DNA of 64,000 nt, taken from contig OY855905.1 in assembly GCA_963693305.1 (NCBI GenBank), positions 30,690,937-30,754,936 on the forward strand, written 5' to 3'. The notes under the pieces are model-generated. The model saw nothing but the letters and a program-made list of their open reading frames with translations, made no database searches and was not told the DNA's origin. Position 1 is the first letter of the stretch; the number at the start of each line of letters is the position of its first letter. The position numbers and the translations under genes were made by a program. Positions 36,461 through 49,200 of the stretch are shown one piece after another. The DNA is from Meandrina meandrites (Eukaryota; Cnidaria; Anthozoa; Scleractinia; Meandrinidae).

Positions 36461-37338
36461 CAGTCGACTCACGATAACTCGAACCTTCAAGGGAAATTGA
36501 AAAAGGTTCGAGTTATCGGGAGTTGAGAACAAATGACCCGACACTTCTCGTTTTTTATTCCTTTTCTAACGTTATCCTCTTGTAAAAAATATCAAGCGCA
36601 TTGGGCAAACAATCTGAGACACGGCTTTTGAGGTCAATGTGTGAAGTAACGGATGCCATGTTAATCGTCTTAACACTTATAAATTTAGCGAGGGTATAAC
36701 CTGATTTAGGGGTGGAACTTTGCAAACATATTCACATTTTTGAAACACGGTAAATTTTTACCGTTTTTAACAGATCAGGTCATAATCTGTATTTATTAAG
36801 CTTCCAATAAATATACGGTTTATAGGGGCACCAAACGCTAGAGCGGAGCGCGCGCGGATGGTCAAAAGGGTTATACTGAAACCTTAATCGTGGTAATGGG
36901 AAAAGAATGGAAGTGCCGTGCACACTGCACTTCAAGGGAGCCAAGAGGTTTATTGACATTTTGGAAAAGGAGTTAAGAAGTAACACTTATTGAAAACCAA
37001 CGGAACCTCAACCGAACTAACACGTTTGGTGTAATGTAAAAAAACGGAAAAAGTTCACATGGCTGCTTCAAAATAAATGTAATGTTTTGGACTACAGTAT
37101 ACTGTTTGTTTTGACTTGTCACGAATTGACAGACATGGTTCGAGTTATCAAGGGTAAAATTATATAGAAAATGACCTGAAGGAAAACGAAAACTGCTGCG
37201 AGTTAGCGCGAGAGGTTCGAGTTATCGAGGGTTCGAGTTAAAATTACAGTAAATCTATGACGGAAATCCAGGGGAATCAATTTTGGTTCGAGTGCGAGGT
37301 TCGATTTAGCGAGGGTTCGAGTTATCGGGAGTCAAGTG
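36461..37338. mobile_element. Pogo/Tigger-like non-autonomous element
   Basis: The left end CAGTCGACTCACGATAACTCGAAC and the right end GTTCGAGTTATCGGGAGTCAAGTG are inverted copies, flanked by TA on both sides. The ends match the CAGT(C/T)GACTCxCGATAACTCGAAC style of Tigger-type elements of the Tc1/mariner superfamily. Extra GGTTCGAGTTATC units are repeated subterminally (near 36506, 37138, 37214, 37314). No transposase remains in the 878 bases. Confidence 0.8.
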
Positions 37339-37715
37339 TAGTTTCAATGGAAGTTAATGGTGTTATTTAGAAATCATAAGGATCATTAGGGGCTGGTAAA
37401 CACGTGCCGGGCACAAACGTCTCCCTAAGCGTAAGTACACCTCAACGCAAAAGCAAGCAAGTAAGTAACTACGCGGGCGCAAAATCAGTTCTTTCGCAGG
37501 AGGACGAACGATGCATCTTCTTAAAAATCCAGCCGTAGGGATGCACCAATATTTTTTGCTTGCACTCAGCCAGCTTAGTTCACACCTGCCGCAAACGGAA
37601 AACAAGTACAAGTATTCGTGCGAAGTTTTATCATTACCCTAACAATGTAGTTCATATACTAATTTGAAGAAAACGGAGAGGCTTTAAGACCGGTGACTAT
37701 AAAAATGATGACCAC

Positions 37716-37782
<67 letters not shown>

Positions 37783-38245
37783 TTTTTTTTTTTTTAAATA
37801 ATGATAATCTTTATTGAGTACTTTTCATACAAACTTGAATCTTATATATATCAGGTTGAAAGAAATATACAAATTTTGTTTTTCCTTAAGTTTTTTCCCA
37901 TGAGATAATTTCAGTAAAAATTTCATTAGTCTACCTACATATTAACTATTTACAATAAACGGTTCTATAATACAGTCGTTAAATGAAAAGCAAAATATAG
38001 AAAATATAAGAAAGCGATCACTATCAATATTCAATATTTTTTTCACTAACTCCTTTATAAAATCTGCCGCGATTTCAACATTGTAATAATTGAATAATAA
38101 AATTGTAGTAATAATTGAATATCAAATTGTAGTAAAAATTGAATATTAAAACTTAGCGTCCTAAAAGTCCTCTTTCAATGTCAAAGTCCATCTCTTTTAA
38201 GTCAAGGTTTACTCTCCTCAATGAACGCGATCCCCGGCCTTAACA
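37716..38245 (-). mobile_element. LINE-type 3' end with (AAT)n/(ATT)n tail
   Basis: Read on the minus strand, a short frame ends LRRVNLDLKEMDFDIERG and a few more residues then a stop (about 38230-38157). It is followed by a ~350-base 3' region, CTCAATAAAGATTATC, poly(A) and a TAA/TTA microsatellite (37716-37785). This is the layout of a 5'-truncated retrotransposon. The microsatellite is itself a mirror (AAT)n(ATT)n hairpin. The family is not certain. Confidence 0.55.
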
Positions 38246-39265
38246 AGTTATAAAATTTGGGATATGTGTATGCAAGCAATTAATTTATATATATTTATGA
38301 TCGCGATTTCGTGAACAAGCATTGATCAACTCTACTAATAACTGTCAAATATTTGAGTTCATTAAAGAATACTTACTTGTTGATATTGTACTGAAGACCT
38401 AAGACCCTGAATGGTGAGCGCTTATCTTAATTAACACGTCAATCTGTTCTGGCTGGAGAGTTTAATTATAGCTCGTCACAATGTCCACAATTTGTCTTAG
38501 TTGTAAGAACAGACTGGAAGACGCCTGATTTCAAAAGAAACCCTTTAGCCCCTAATAAGTGCTATTCAGTACATGATAAGTGTTCAAAGTAAATAAAACC
38601 TTTTTATTAGAAGAAAAAAAAAACGAAATCACCCTAAGTATGTATTCCTTTTAACAGTTATTATTAGTATGTTTCATCTAATTAGCCATTGAAAAAACAT
38701 ATTAGTTTAGGCAACCTAGAGTGATTAGGAGTAAAACAATCGAAGCCGACAGACCAACATCGACACACTTTATTTCGACAGAAAACACTGCACGGAACGT
38801 AGTACCGCATCGGGATAACTGTGCAAATCATGTCACAACTGACTGGACTGGGCGGTAAGTACCGTATGACTATCATTTATCGACCTAATAGCTATATACC
38901 TCAGTCTCAAACTTCGCGTTTGCCTATTCACATATAATCCCGTCGTATATGAAACGGACTTAAAAAATATCTTGCAATTGGTTCAACTCCCATTTTTGCT
39001 GATCATACTTCGGCTACAAAAATGCTTCCTGTATCCTACTGTCTATTTAAAAACCATGAAAGGTGTCATATCCTCTTGACAAAACATATAAACTCTGTAC
39101 TTAGTTTAAGGTGAATTTTATATCATCGACCCGCTGTGTTACACGTTTTTAGAAGCTTTAAATTTTAGGCATGAATTATGTTTGATCCGGTACGTTTAGG
39201 TACCGGTACGCGATAGGTTTCTAAGAATCTCAAGAGGAAGAAAACCCTTTCCGTTTACTACCTGT
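38246..39265. other. Intergenic, nothing recognised
   Basis: No supported gene or repeat. Confidence 0.4.
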
Positions 39266-39497
39266 ATTAGAGAGATTAAGCATGTTTGTTTTCCCGCGAA
39301 CGGCAAAAATCCCACTCCTGTTGTCGGCCATTTCGCGTTTGTACGCGGAAATGAGTAGGTTTGTGTTCGTTGTGAATGTGATTTTTTTCCCTATTTTCTG
39401 AGGGATTTATCTTAGAATTCGATAAAAAAGGTAACAAAATGAAAGGCAAGCTCACGTTTGCCGTTTGCCGTATAACGTCATGCTTAATCTCTCTAAT
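39266..39497. mobile_element. 232-bp MITE with 19-bp perfect terminal inverted repeats
   Basis: ATTAGAGAGATTAAGCATG at the left end and its exact complement at the right. Subterminal GCGAACGGCAAA and TTTGCCGTTTGCC also face each other. No ORF. Confidence 0.8.
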
Positions 39498-40549
39498 ATC
39501 TACTTATCCATACACGATGGCAGCTGGAATTTATAGATAATCGGCTTACCGTTCCTTTTGTCAATGCCCTCGGACTTGGGTTATCTCAGTGTCGTTGAAC
39601 TCTAAAACAAGCTAAATACCAATTTTACCTCAGCATTTCCTAATGAAATCTAAATATAGAACAAGCTCGGTAAGGAGTTCGGTAACGTCTAGAAGGAAGG
39701 ACTAAGGTAACAAGAACTTTTTAACAGCACACCTAAAATGGCGATGGCGATTCTGCTCAAACGTGCTTCTAAAGTAACCACTCTTAGTTACCTTCCGTAA
39801 ATATTTTGAGGATATACATGGAATCCAATTGTAAATGTTCACTAAATCTGATATATTTCGTATTAAAATAATAGCATTTCCCTTCGTCCGAGAGCAAGTT
39901 AACTTTGCGAGTGTGATAAGCAAGTATCCAATTATAGCTAAGACCGAGTGCATAGAGGTTGTGAGTCGATATAGAAACCTCGAATTACAGTGCAAAAAGG
40001 TAATCAATAATTGAATAGTTCAGATCAGATTTAGAACGTGGCAAATTGTGTGTGAGATAGTGATAAAAAAAGCATTCAAATTAGTGCCCTTCGTATGCAA
40101 TTTGAGTTTAACTTGTGGTCTTGGCGGCTGTCTTTGTGGTGAAGGGCGTAGTTTTATTAACCCTTTACGTATTTACGCACGTGCGCACACTTGAAACCGG
40201 ACCAAACATTTTATCTTAACTACAGTACAGTCAATTAGCAAATAGCGTTTCTCACGGTATATCTTCAAGTTGAATTGTTTGTACAACTCTCCCCACATAT
40301 CCTCATGCTCTACAAGTGTATTCATAGTAACGTGAGGGCCCACGAATTCCCTCTTTTTGCTGTACACAAAAGCAGGGGTGTTATCTCGTAAGGTGAAGGG
40401 AAAGGGGTGTTATCTTGTAAAGCTGTAATTCTCTGAATTTTGAACATCGATTCCCCTAAAATTTATCAAAGATTTAGATAATGATGGAATTGCATGATGA
40501 TTGTCGTTTTACTGGCAGATCACCGTCAAGTGTGATGTTACAAGCTCTT

Positions 40550-40865
40550 AAAGTTAAACTGCAGCTAATGCGATTTTGTGTCCAAGTTTTCAGCCGGAAT
40601 AACGCACCGAAACGTAGTGAAAAATCATGACCTCTTTTGTGTTCTGGCAAGAATGAAATTCTCGAATTAAAAAATAAGTTATTGGCTTTTAAGAGAATAA
40701 AAATGCGAAATCTAAACTTTGAAACGTGCTATGTACTTTTTGAAAAGCAAGTGTTAAAATTCGCTTTTGCCAGATCACAATAGAGTATTATTTCTCGCGA
40801 ATCAAGTCTGAAATTCTATATCGGCGGAGAAAACTTGGACACAAAATTGCAGGTCTTAGGCTTTC
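40550..40865. repeat. Inverted repeat, MITE-like
   Basis: ATTTTGTGTCCAAGTTTTC near 40573 faces GAAAACTTGGACACAAAAT near 40830, with weaker similarity outward (CTGCA / TGCAG). About 300 bases in all. Ends are not defined. Confidence 0.5.
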
Positions 40866-43110
40866 AAAGACCTTCCGAGTCGCTGTTTACAACTGTGAAT
40901 GTATGCTATTCAAAGCCGTGACTATGATAATTCGCTACGTTGCAGCGCACGGGATTCAAAGCTGAAAACAATAACGTGTAATTACTAATACAAGGAACTT
41001 TACAAATATATAACATGTGTTCATGAATGTTTCGTTTGTAGTTGTCCTCACTCTTTGCAGTTCGTGCATACTCTTTAAATAAATGCATACATAATGATAG
41101 CAAGGTTCCTACGCGACCTTAAATGCAATGAACTCATCACAAAGTTTACCAGTTATGCACGTTTCTCTGTGTTTGTAAACTATGCTGTAGCTGGTTATCA
41201 AGGTAATTAGTTCAGGTTTCACTTAACGCACAGGGCTAAAGGGCTTTTCTTTGTCAAACTGATTGTGAAAGCCATACCAGTGGTGACTAGGATTGATGCT
41301 GGGACTGTATCATATCAACTTAGCTAATAAAATACTTTTAATATTTATCATTTCTAATTTTATAACGATGCCTATTTTAATTGATGTTTGAAAAAGAAAT
41401 TTCCAAGCCTCAAGATTTTAACCTTTTCAGACTTTCAACGCTTTCGGTATCTGCTACGTCCCAGATGTGCTTACTTTTTTAATCCTGAATTTATTTATTC
41501 GTCACGTGACTCAGCTAAAGATTCCTTGAAAGGTAGACATGCATGTCCTGTAATATGAACTCATATTACGCCCTTAATCCAGTTATAGTACTTTGGAAAA
41601 CAATACCGAGGGAAGGAACGTGTTAGTATTCAAGACAACAATGCACGGTCAAATTGTACCTCGGCTGCTCCCGTAAAAAGTACTGTTCACTTGTTTGGGC
41701 AAAGTTTCATCGCGTGCAGGTGAGTGTCATCCACAAAATCTTGTGCATGCGCCATTTCTCTTTTATAATCATTACAATGGCCTTGTGAGGATACAATAGC
41801 ATAGTACGTTTTTCCAACTAACCATTACAGATGAAATTATAGCCATTGTAAATAACACATGTATTATATACAATACCTGGGCACTTGACAACAAAATGCA
41901 TGGGGTATGATGATTGAAGACAACTGACTACGATCCCTCTATGGTAGTGATAATGTAAGTAATCAAGTGTAATTTCTTGTTGAAATATAATGATGTTTAT
42001 ACTGAACAACTGATCATGGGTAGTGATTAGAAGAAACCAACGTGGAGTCATACAAGCTTCAGTTGGAAAAGCCGGATTTTACTGAATGAGGTAAGGAGAT
42101 CAGTTGGTTATTACTGTCTATGTAAACATTTGATTGTCGATTCATCCGTATGATGGTTTTCTCCTGTGATTAGCTATAGGATATGTTTCTTTGTTTACTG
42201 TACACAATTTATGACTAGGACTAAAACAAATATTGATAACAGTGAGGTTACCTCATAAAGTCCCGCATAAAGTTTGTAATCAATAATTGAAGTCTGACTC
42301 AAATTTGGTCGATTTTCATCGAAGATCTGACCCAAATATGCATTGCAACCACTGCTATGAAAACAACAACTCAGCCCTCCCCGGGATCTCCTTGGGCGTC
42401 AGCTACAGCCTAAAAATCTCTCGAGATTGGCACGATAAAAATCCTTTCCTTCATCAAGGACTCTCCCTTGGAATTAAAAACGACCGAGCACCATTTGTAC
42501 GCACCTTCTCCGTGCCATGAATGTTTTACAGCCATCATAGTGAACCGTTTTGACGGAGTCTACGCTAACTTTTCTTAATACGTAAATTCATTTTAGATTT
42601 GTTATTCCGGAAGTGTGGACTTAACCTTTTGTGTTTGTGACTCAATGACAATCCTTTCATTGATGTACGTTGGTGAATGTACGTTGTTATATTTAGAAAG
42701 AAAAATTGTTGCGGCATTATGTGCGTGCGGAAAGACATGTCGGCCCTAACTATAAATAATCGGTGCTCGTCTCACCAGATGACACTCAGAACGCCATACG
42801 ATCCAGATTGAGTACGTTCTATTTTTTTCAACTCCCTATTGTGCCATAATTGTGTAAAATCCTTAATTTTCTTGGGGCAGATAGTAGGACAGTCTTGTAG
42901 AATGTCGATATTTTTGCTATGAGTCATTCCATGGCCCTCTACAGGCAAGTATATTCTTTCTATATCTTGAATTTGTAGCACTATGATTCATTTTCTAATG
43001 TTGAACAGTTGAACAGGAATTTCCGTCGACATGAAAAGGGGACTTTATTTTAAAACACCCAGTTCAGTACACAAATTAGACAAAGCCGCTGTACAGTGTA
43101 GCTCTTTGAA
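40866..43110. other. Intergenic, nothing recognised
   Basis: ORFs of 60-77 residues on both strands lack any recognisable feature. Confidence 0.4.
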
Positions 43111-43119
43111 TCCAGAAAG

Positions 43120-43760
43120 GTAAAGGTGATTTATTTAGTGTCAAATTTTCAAGGAGTACTCCCAATCTCCCGAGCCATAGGCTCATGATAAAAGTGTTTG
43201 ACAATTTAAAAACTAAGAAAAGGTAAAATACATATTAAAATGATTTAAAAAACTACACATTAAAATTACAATATTGAAAAGATCTTAAAAGCTAAAAATG
43301 TCCGCACGATTAACATCAAAGGCAACTACTGCATTTGCAGCCATTAAAATTCAACTTATTTAAATGTCTGTTAAAAGATGACACATGAAGCACGTTTTTA
43401 CAACTGATGGCAGCTGGTTCCAAATACAAGAAATAATATGAATACGAACCGTGAAAAAATCTACCATTATAAAATGAACTCTGTTCTGCCTTTAGCCCAT
43501 TACTTCTAAGATTATATGGAGTGACTCAAGGTTTGAATTGGTTAACAATATAACATGGCCATTTTCCTTAAAACATTTAAAAAATATTATTAAAGATTGT
43601 TCTATGCGTTTATGCTCTAGTGTTTTCATGCCCAGCATCTTTAGGATTGAATCATAATAAGTACATTTCCCCGTGTTCATTATTGTTGTTCGTAGTCCAC
43701 AATAATTAGCATCTTCTAATTTCTTATTGAGAGTTTTACCTATACCAATAATCATGTCAT
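43120..43760 (-). mobile_element. Non-LTR retrotransposon fragment, C-terminus and 3' tail
   Basis: On the minus strand, the frame 43755-43492 contains KTLEHKRIEQSLIIFFKCFK. Past a stop it runs on with a serine/tyrosine-rich SYSYYF block and a final SSFNRHLNKLNFNGCK motif, ending CSSC. This order (RRxEQSL...FYKC, then SYSY, then F-x-RHL) is the usual C-terminal tail of a LINE reverse transcriptase. The 3' tail ends in TGACACTAAATAAATCACC and CCTTTAC. It is 5'-truncated and carries stops. Confidence 0.7.
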
Positions 43761-44062
43761 GTTTTGATTAAAGATGATTGTGACATAGTTTCTATGACAA
43801 GTGTAGACGTTGTGGCGGTATACACATTTTGACCATCAACTGAAGAATTATGTACAGCACGACCTAGAACCCAATGGCCACGTGATTTCTCGCCTGGCTT
43901 ATTTTTTAAGCCAAAAGCACATCAATAACTCAATACGGTGCTGTGGTTTTTATATCATTACAAAAATTGAGCTAAAAAGCTTTGGTTTGTACATCTCTGG
44001 TCCACACTGGCTGGGGCTCCATTTACAGAATCATGTTTAATGTTTGGAACATAAATGTCTGA

Positions 44063-44443
44063 AGCTCTTAAACTTTGATGGGTCAGTACTACAAATCTTT
44101 ATTAGTTGCTGCTACAATAATGATATCAACCAAATGTCCAATCATTGCTGAACAAGTTGTTGTCATTTTCATGGTGTCACTGGTTACCATCATAACAATT
44201 TAACCAGTTTTAAGCACCCTTTATTTTCCATTTAAGCGCTAATAACTCGAAAAAGAAGCCCGGTGATTCCCATTTTTATGATTGAGAAATAGTCAGCATG
44301 TTGAGATACAACTTTTTGCAAAGTTTAAAAAATTTCTACGGAGCGGTTTCAGAGCAACCTTAAATTTCCGAACATTTAAATATCATTATTGTAGCAGCAA
44401 CTTATAAAGGTTTATAGTACTGACCCATCAAAGTTTAAGAGCT
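44063..44443. repeat. Foldback element with ~64-bp arms
   Basis: AGCTCTTAAACTTTGATGGG ... at 44063-44127 is the near-exact complement of about 44380-44443, including GTAGCAGCAACTTATAAAGG. The inside resembles a degraded half of the 682-bp family (CCCGGTGATTCCCATTTTT, AACTTTTTGCAAAGTTT). The outer sequence GGAAAGTGCTGGAAACCGTTA also matches that family. Confidence 0.75.
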
Positions 44444-44599
44444 GGAAAGTGCTGGAAACCGTTACAAGCCAAACCAATACATGAAACACATTCAAGTATT
44501 TGTTATTTTACGAGTTTCTCGTAAAAGGCGACTTCCAAGGAACAATCAAACTCCAATTCCAGATAGCTCAACAGAAATCAAAGTGAAATTCAATTTAAA

Positions 44600-44880
44600 C
44601 TCGCAGAAATCACGGTGGAGGAGGGATGGGCACAAATTGCCTGCACTGACTAGACTACTGCCAATGCAGTAGTTGTCTTTGATGTTAATCATACAAACAT
44701 TTTTAACTTTTTAGATTTTTTTTTCAATATTGTATTTTTATTTTTAATGTGTAGTTTTTAGATCATTTTAATATGTTTTTTACTTATTCTGAGTTTTTAA
44801 ATTGTCAAACACTTTTATCACGACTGCACTCCCTCTATATTTGACACTAAATAAATTACCTTTACCTTTTACCCTTTTAC
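44600..44880 (+). mobile_element. LINE 3' tail, same family as 43120-43760, opposite strand
   Basis: The sequence ending ATTTGACACTAAATAAATTACCTTTACC with TTTTACCCTTTTAC is a second copy of the 3' end seen in reverse at 43120. With the fragment at 43120 it forms a head-out pair around the foldback at 44063. Confidence 0.6.
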
Positions 44881-45529
44881 TTCAAACCTATCACGTATTT
44901 ACGTGACGGGCGCTTCCTCTTTAAGGATAGTTTTTATTATTTTTTATTTATATTTTACCAAACAACATTAACACCATCTAAAGTTGTCGGAGAATATGTT
45001 GTGTGTCAATTGTTTGGTCACGTAACATTCTTATGGAAATCCATGTTTTCAAAGGATGTTTTACCGTGAAATTTGTTTTTTTTTTAACTCTTTAAGGACT
45101 TTTCAAAATTTTTTCAATGCCAGGATTTGAGCCAGACCTTGAGTCAGAATTATTTTTAGCTTTCGAACAGTGTGAAACTATAAACGTAGTTGTTACTTAC
45201 GGATATTCATCTTATTTATAAACTATATTTTAAAATATATAGTGAACAATAAGAGCATTTCCCTAACAAGCAAATTAAAGATAGCCGCCAGCAAACTGAA
45301 GTGAAAGCTAAACGCAAGCAAACCAGACCGCAAGCAAGTCGGAGTGATAGCTTAATAGCTCGAGCCTAGCTCAAAGTCCCAGCTCGAGTCCTCGCGGCTC
45401 AAATCCTTGCTCGGTATTTAGGTATGCTAGGCTTTTGCATCCTTATATTTATCTCGATTATTATCAAAACAACTTGGAAATTTGGCGTCATTGCGGATGT
45501 GATATGATGTCATAATCAACCTTACGAAA

Positions 45530-45622
45530 AAGATGGCGGCTGAACATTCTACAACAATTCCTTGCGAGCCTAGCACAGCCAACAGGGCAAAAAGAAAGCC
45601 ACGAAATTCGTCCTTGTACTGA
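45530..45622 (+). other. AAGATGGCGGC start with a 29-residue frame
   Basis: AAGATGGCGGC is a perfect YY1-type core. Its ATG opens a 29-codon frame, MAAEHSTTIPCEPSTANR and on to a basic KRKPR stretch, then TGA at 45620. A spliced continuation could exist, but I see no strong donor inside. It may be the remains of a gene's 5' exon or chance. Confidence 0.2.
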
Positions 45623-45668
45623 CATCGTTGAAGTTTTGAGAGCTTTTCTGTGCGTTTTGATGAGCGTT

Positions 45669-46251
45669 TTAGGGTTTTCGCACGCTAGGAATTATAGGTA
45701 AATGTATGTGGAGAATTGGACCGTAGGCTCTCTGCCTCCAGGTTGTTCTGTCCTCAGCAGCCAATGCTGTTGCTGCCCATGTTCTTAAACCGTTCTCTTC
45801 CAACTCCCGTTCGACAGTCTCGCGTGATCGACCCCGTTTTCGTTTGCCTTCAGGCGCCCATGTAAGAGCGATTCGTGGATGTGAGTGGTGATCCATTCTG
45901 AGGACGTGACCCAACCACGTCCATCTCCTCCTTGCCACTTGCTTGCTTATTGTCGCTAGTCCTACTCTTGTTTTAATCTCCTCGTTTGTTATCCGCATTG
46001 GCCAGTAGATCTTGAATATTCGACGAAGGCTCTTATGTAAGAGCGCATCCAGTTTTTTCTCGTCTGTTTTGGTCATTCACCAGCATTGAACCATACAATA
46101 ACACTGACATTAGATTTGAAAATTTTGATCTTAGTCTTGTAGGTAAATTGACTGTTCTTCCAGATCTTATCCAACTTAATATTAAGTAAATTTGGGAACT
46201 ACCAGCACCGAAAGTATTTTGATTATCCCACTTGCATTGCTTAGTTAGCAC
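45669..46251 (-). mobile_element. Non-LTR retrotransposon fragment, end of reverse transcriptase, frame broken
   Basis: Minus-strand frame 46251-46033 contains SNLMSVLLYGS. The overlapping frame 46076-45669 takes over with TKTDEKKLDALLHKSLRRIF and then RRRWTWLGHVLRM, ending WRQRAYGP. This is the LLYGSE...CLRRI...R-x-WxxxGHVLRM tail of animal LINE reverse transcriptases. The two frames overlap through a frameshift, so the copy is inactive and 5'-truncated. Confidence 0.85.
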
Positions 46252-49200
46252 ACCTCTTTCTTTTTCTGTTCAGGCGGGCGACGTGGTCAACATGCCCAGG
46301 TCAAAAAAGTGACCATATATGGTCACACTACTTAAAAATGTAGAACAGCTTTAAGCACACAACAACTCACAGTGCTACTTTCTACGTATCGACTATGGGA
46401 ACAAATGGTTTGAAATCGAAGCGTGTGTAAGAAGGGACGGATCATTAGAAATAACCGGGGGGGGGGAGGGGTTTGACTTTTCCCAAAAAAAATCCTACAA
46501 GGGAAATTTGTCTAAAAAAAAATTCCTGCAAGCGGTTGTTGTGTGGTCCGTCTATAAAGAAGCCAGCTTCACAATGTTTCGACCAAATTAATACAACAGA
46601 TGAATAGACAGCTGGCTAAGACTGAGGTAGACGTGATCCACCACTTGGAAGAGGGGCGGCGAAAGAAGGCAGTGTATTGTGTTCGAGTGTTTCGTACAGC
46701 GTAAGTAAAACAAGCTGTCGATAACTTGGTAAAGATTAATCGTCACCACAAGCCAGTTGCATGGTCTCGAAAAAGGCGAAATATCAGTTAAGCCTCCTGT
46801 TCTAAACAAGATAGCAGGTACCATCAACAAAATGCGATCCTGTCAAATACCTGAACGGGTGTGATAGCAAAACAAAATCTGAATTGGACACGATTGCAGA
46901 GAGCTGAACTTAATTTGGTGCAGGCTGGCTGAAATCAAGTTTGGCTCATTTCGAATAAAGGGGGCCAATACATTGCTGTTCGCTGCATATCGTTTTAAAG
47001 GCAGTAAATCAACATTTCAGTTCTACAAATGCTTCGTACTCATAACTAAGTCCATATCAAGAATCATCATAAATAACACGACCGAGCCCTCTGGGTTTTG
47101 TCTAACTGGGTTTGAGGAACTCAGCAGCAGAAAACAAGTTTCCGCTTGTAACACGACACCATTCTCCATTTTGTTTGCATATGTCTTACTGGCTTTCCCC
47201 GCGCATCAAGCGGCTAGAACAGCAGTGAAGTTAGAAACATTTATACTACAATAGGTGCCCGCGGTCCGCTAAACCCCTCGAGTCATTACTTTGTGAGTTT
47301 GGAATCATAGATCTGGCAATCATTTTGTACAAAACGGAAGTCGGCATTTATATCTTAATGTCCTTAATCGTTAAAGTATTCGAATATTATCTTATATTTG
47401 ACAAAGAAAATCCTTTTTACAGAGGAACGCAATCCCCTTAATGATCCGTACTGGATAGGCTTGGAATTAAATAGGTAAAATATGCACGGGCGAGCTAAGC
47501 TGATTGCATGACGACAAAATAAAAGAGGAAATATGTACTTTACAAACGAGATTGACCAATTAGACAACATCTGGTCCCGTTCCGCATTTATTTTGGTTTT
47601 CATTTTGCTTTAATTATGTTTCTAATAATCGAAAAAAGGTGACATGAAGGGTTTCGAACGATGCCGCCTTGATTTTAAAAACACAAATCTTGCTTTCACA
47701 GGTCTGCATTCAATCAAGGTAAAATTTAAAACAAAGACTATCAGTACGTGTTCACATGAAAGTCGTCAGCATACATTTCACATCCGCACTGTTTATTCAG
47801 GTATTCTATGTTTAAATACCGAGTAATTTTAAAAGAATTTGCATGTCGTGATACATGAAAGCTAAACGGAGCCGGCCTGCGGAAAAGATAATATTCATTA
47901 AAGACGCAAAACGATAGTTTGAAGTCAAAAGATCAAGATGGTGGGTTTTAAAGCTCACGCATCTTAATGCTCGAGTGCTGTTTATCAATACAATTATCAC
48001 GTAATACACAAGGTGCTTTCTTCAGTCTTATACAGTCAATAATTGTCCCAGTCAATTTAAGGGGTGAAAAAATTGCATAGTTATCCTCGTAATGTGGTCG
48101 AATGGGATAGCTTGGGGTAGCTGGTTTTCTTTTCCTTTTCTTTTCTTTCTTTTTTTTTTGCATGACGATCGAGATTGACCTCCTATACAATTTAATTGTA
48201 AAAAAAAATTGCGCCTTCCAGAAATAGGCAGAAATGGTAGAATATCCTACCTTATGCCGGACACAGGTGTTGAAGTACGTGACTAATTAAGGTCGCACCA
48301 ATTTATCTATTACCGCCACGTTTGGTTATACGCTTTAGAACGAAAAATATCATGTGGACAAAGCGTCAGTAAATCAGTCGGCGTAGGATCAGCTATACCG
48401 AGCATCACGAAAACTTGAAGCCAGACTTGACATTTACTTAGGTGATAAGGAAAGCAGTTAATACTTGCAGACAACTAAGGGCACTTAATTTCACGATCAG
48501 GTAATTAATTCTTACTTCTTTTGTTTCTTTCATACAATCGTTGATTCTCTTTCACATCAGAAAAAGTAGTATTTCACCTGAACCAATCAATGGGCATCAT
48601 TGAGAATATTTCAGTTTGCCTAGAAGTGAACGTAATCTCAGAGCTGCAGTTTTGTCTTCATATCATCTAGCTAGTCTAATAGGCTTATCTTTAATAGTCG
48701 GCTCGATTAGCCAATAATTTGGCATCATATCAGTGGTCCTGCTGGGCCTGCTGTTTTCCATTAACGTTTCTTCCCACCAGTTAGTGGAACCAACTGGCAA
48801 TGGCAACCACAGATTTGTTTTTCTTTAGTCCAAATGGAATCCCTCTTAGATACTTATTGAATAACAAAACATCCATATCTAATCCAAGTGATTACGAATT
48901 TATGCTGATGACGTGTGATGTATGTCTCATGTTGTCGTCACGTATATACTTAATGTCTGCACGTGTGATAATTTTTATATGAACCTGACCGAAACAGATC
49001 AAGATAAATCCTCGGAGCATGTACAGTCGGCTGTTGTAATGCAAAATGATTGAATTATAACTAGAATGTTATTCTTCTGCCAAAAAAGCCGACAAACTTC
49101 ATTAAAATATCTGGTGAGGAATGAAAACGTCCAGTCCACAATCATAGCTTTTTAGTCATGGCATCAACATCTTTACGGCGGGCTTGCTTTTTAGAAAATA

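Noticed and set aside
42287..42520. 77-residue + strand ORF
   Set aside because: No recognisable motif, no promoter or splice support.
45300..45430. Repeated AGCTCGAG / GGCTCAAATCC text as a possible tRNA-like RNA
   Set aside because: I could not fold it into a cloverleaf with a plausible anticodon arm.
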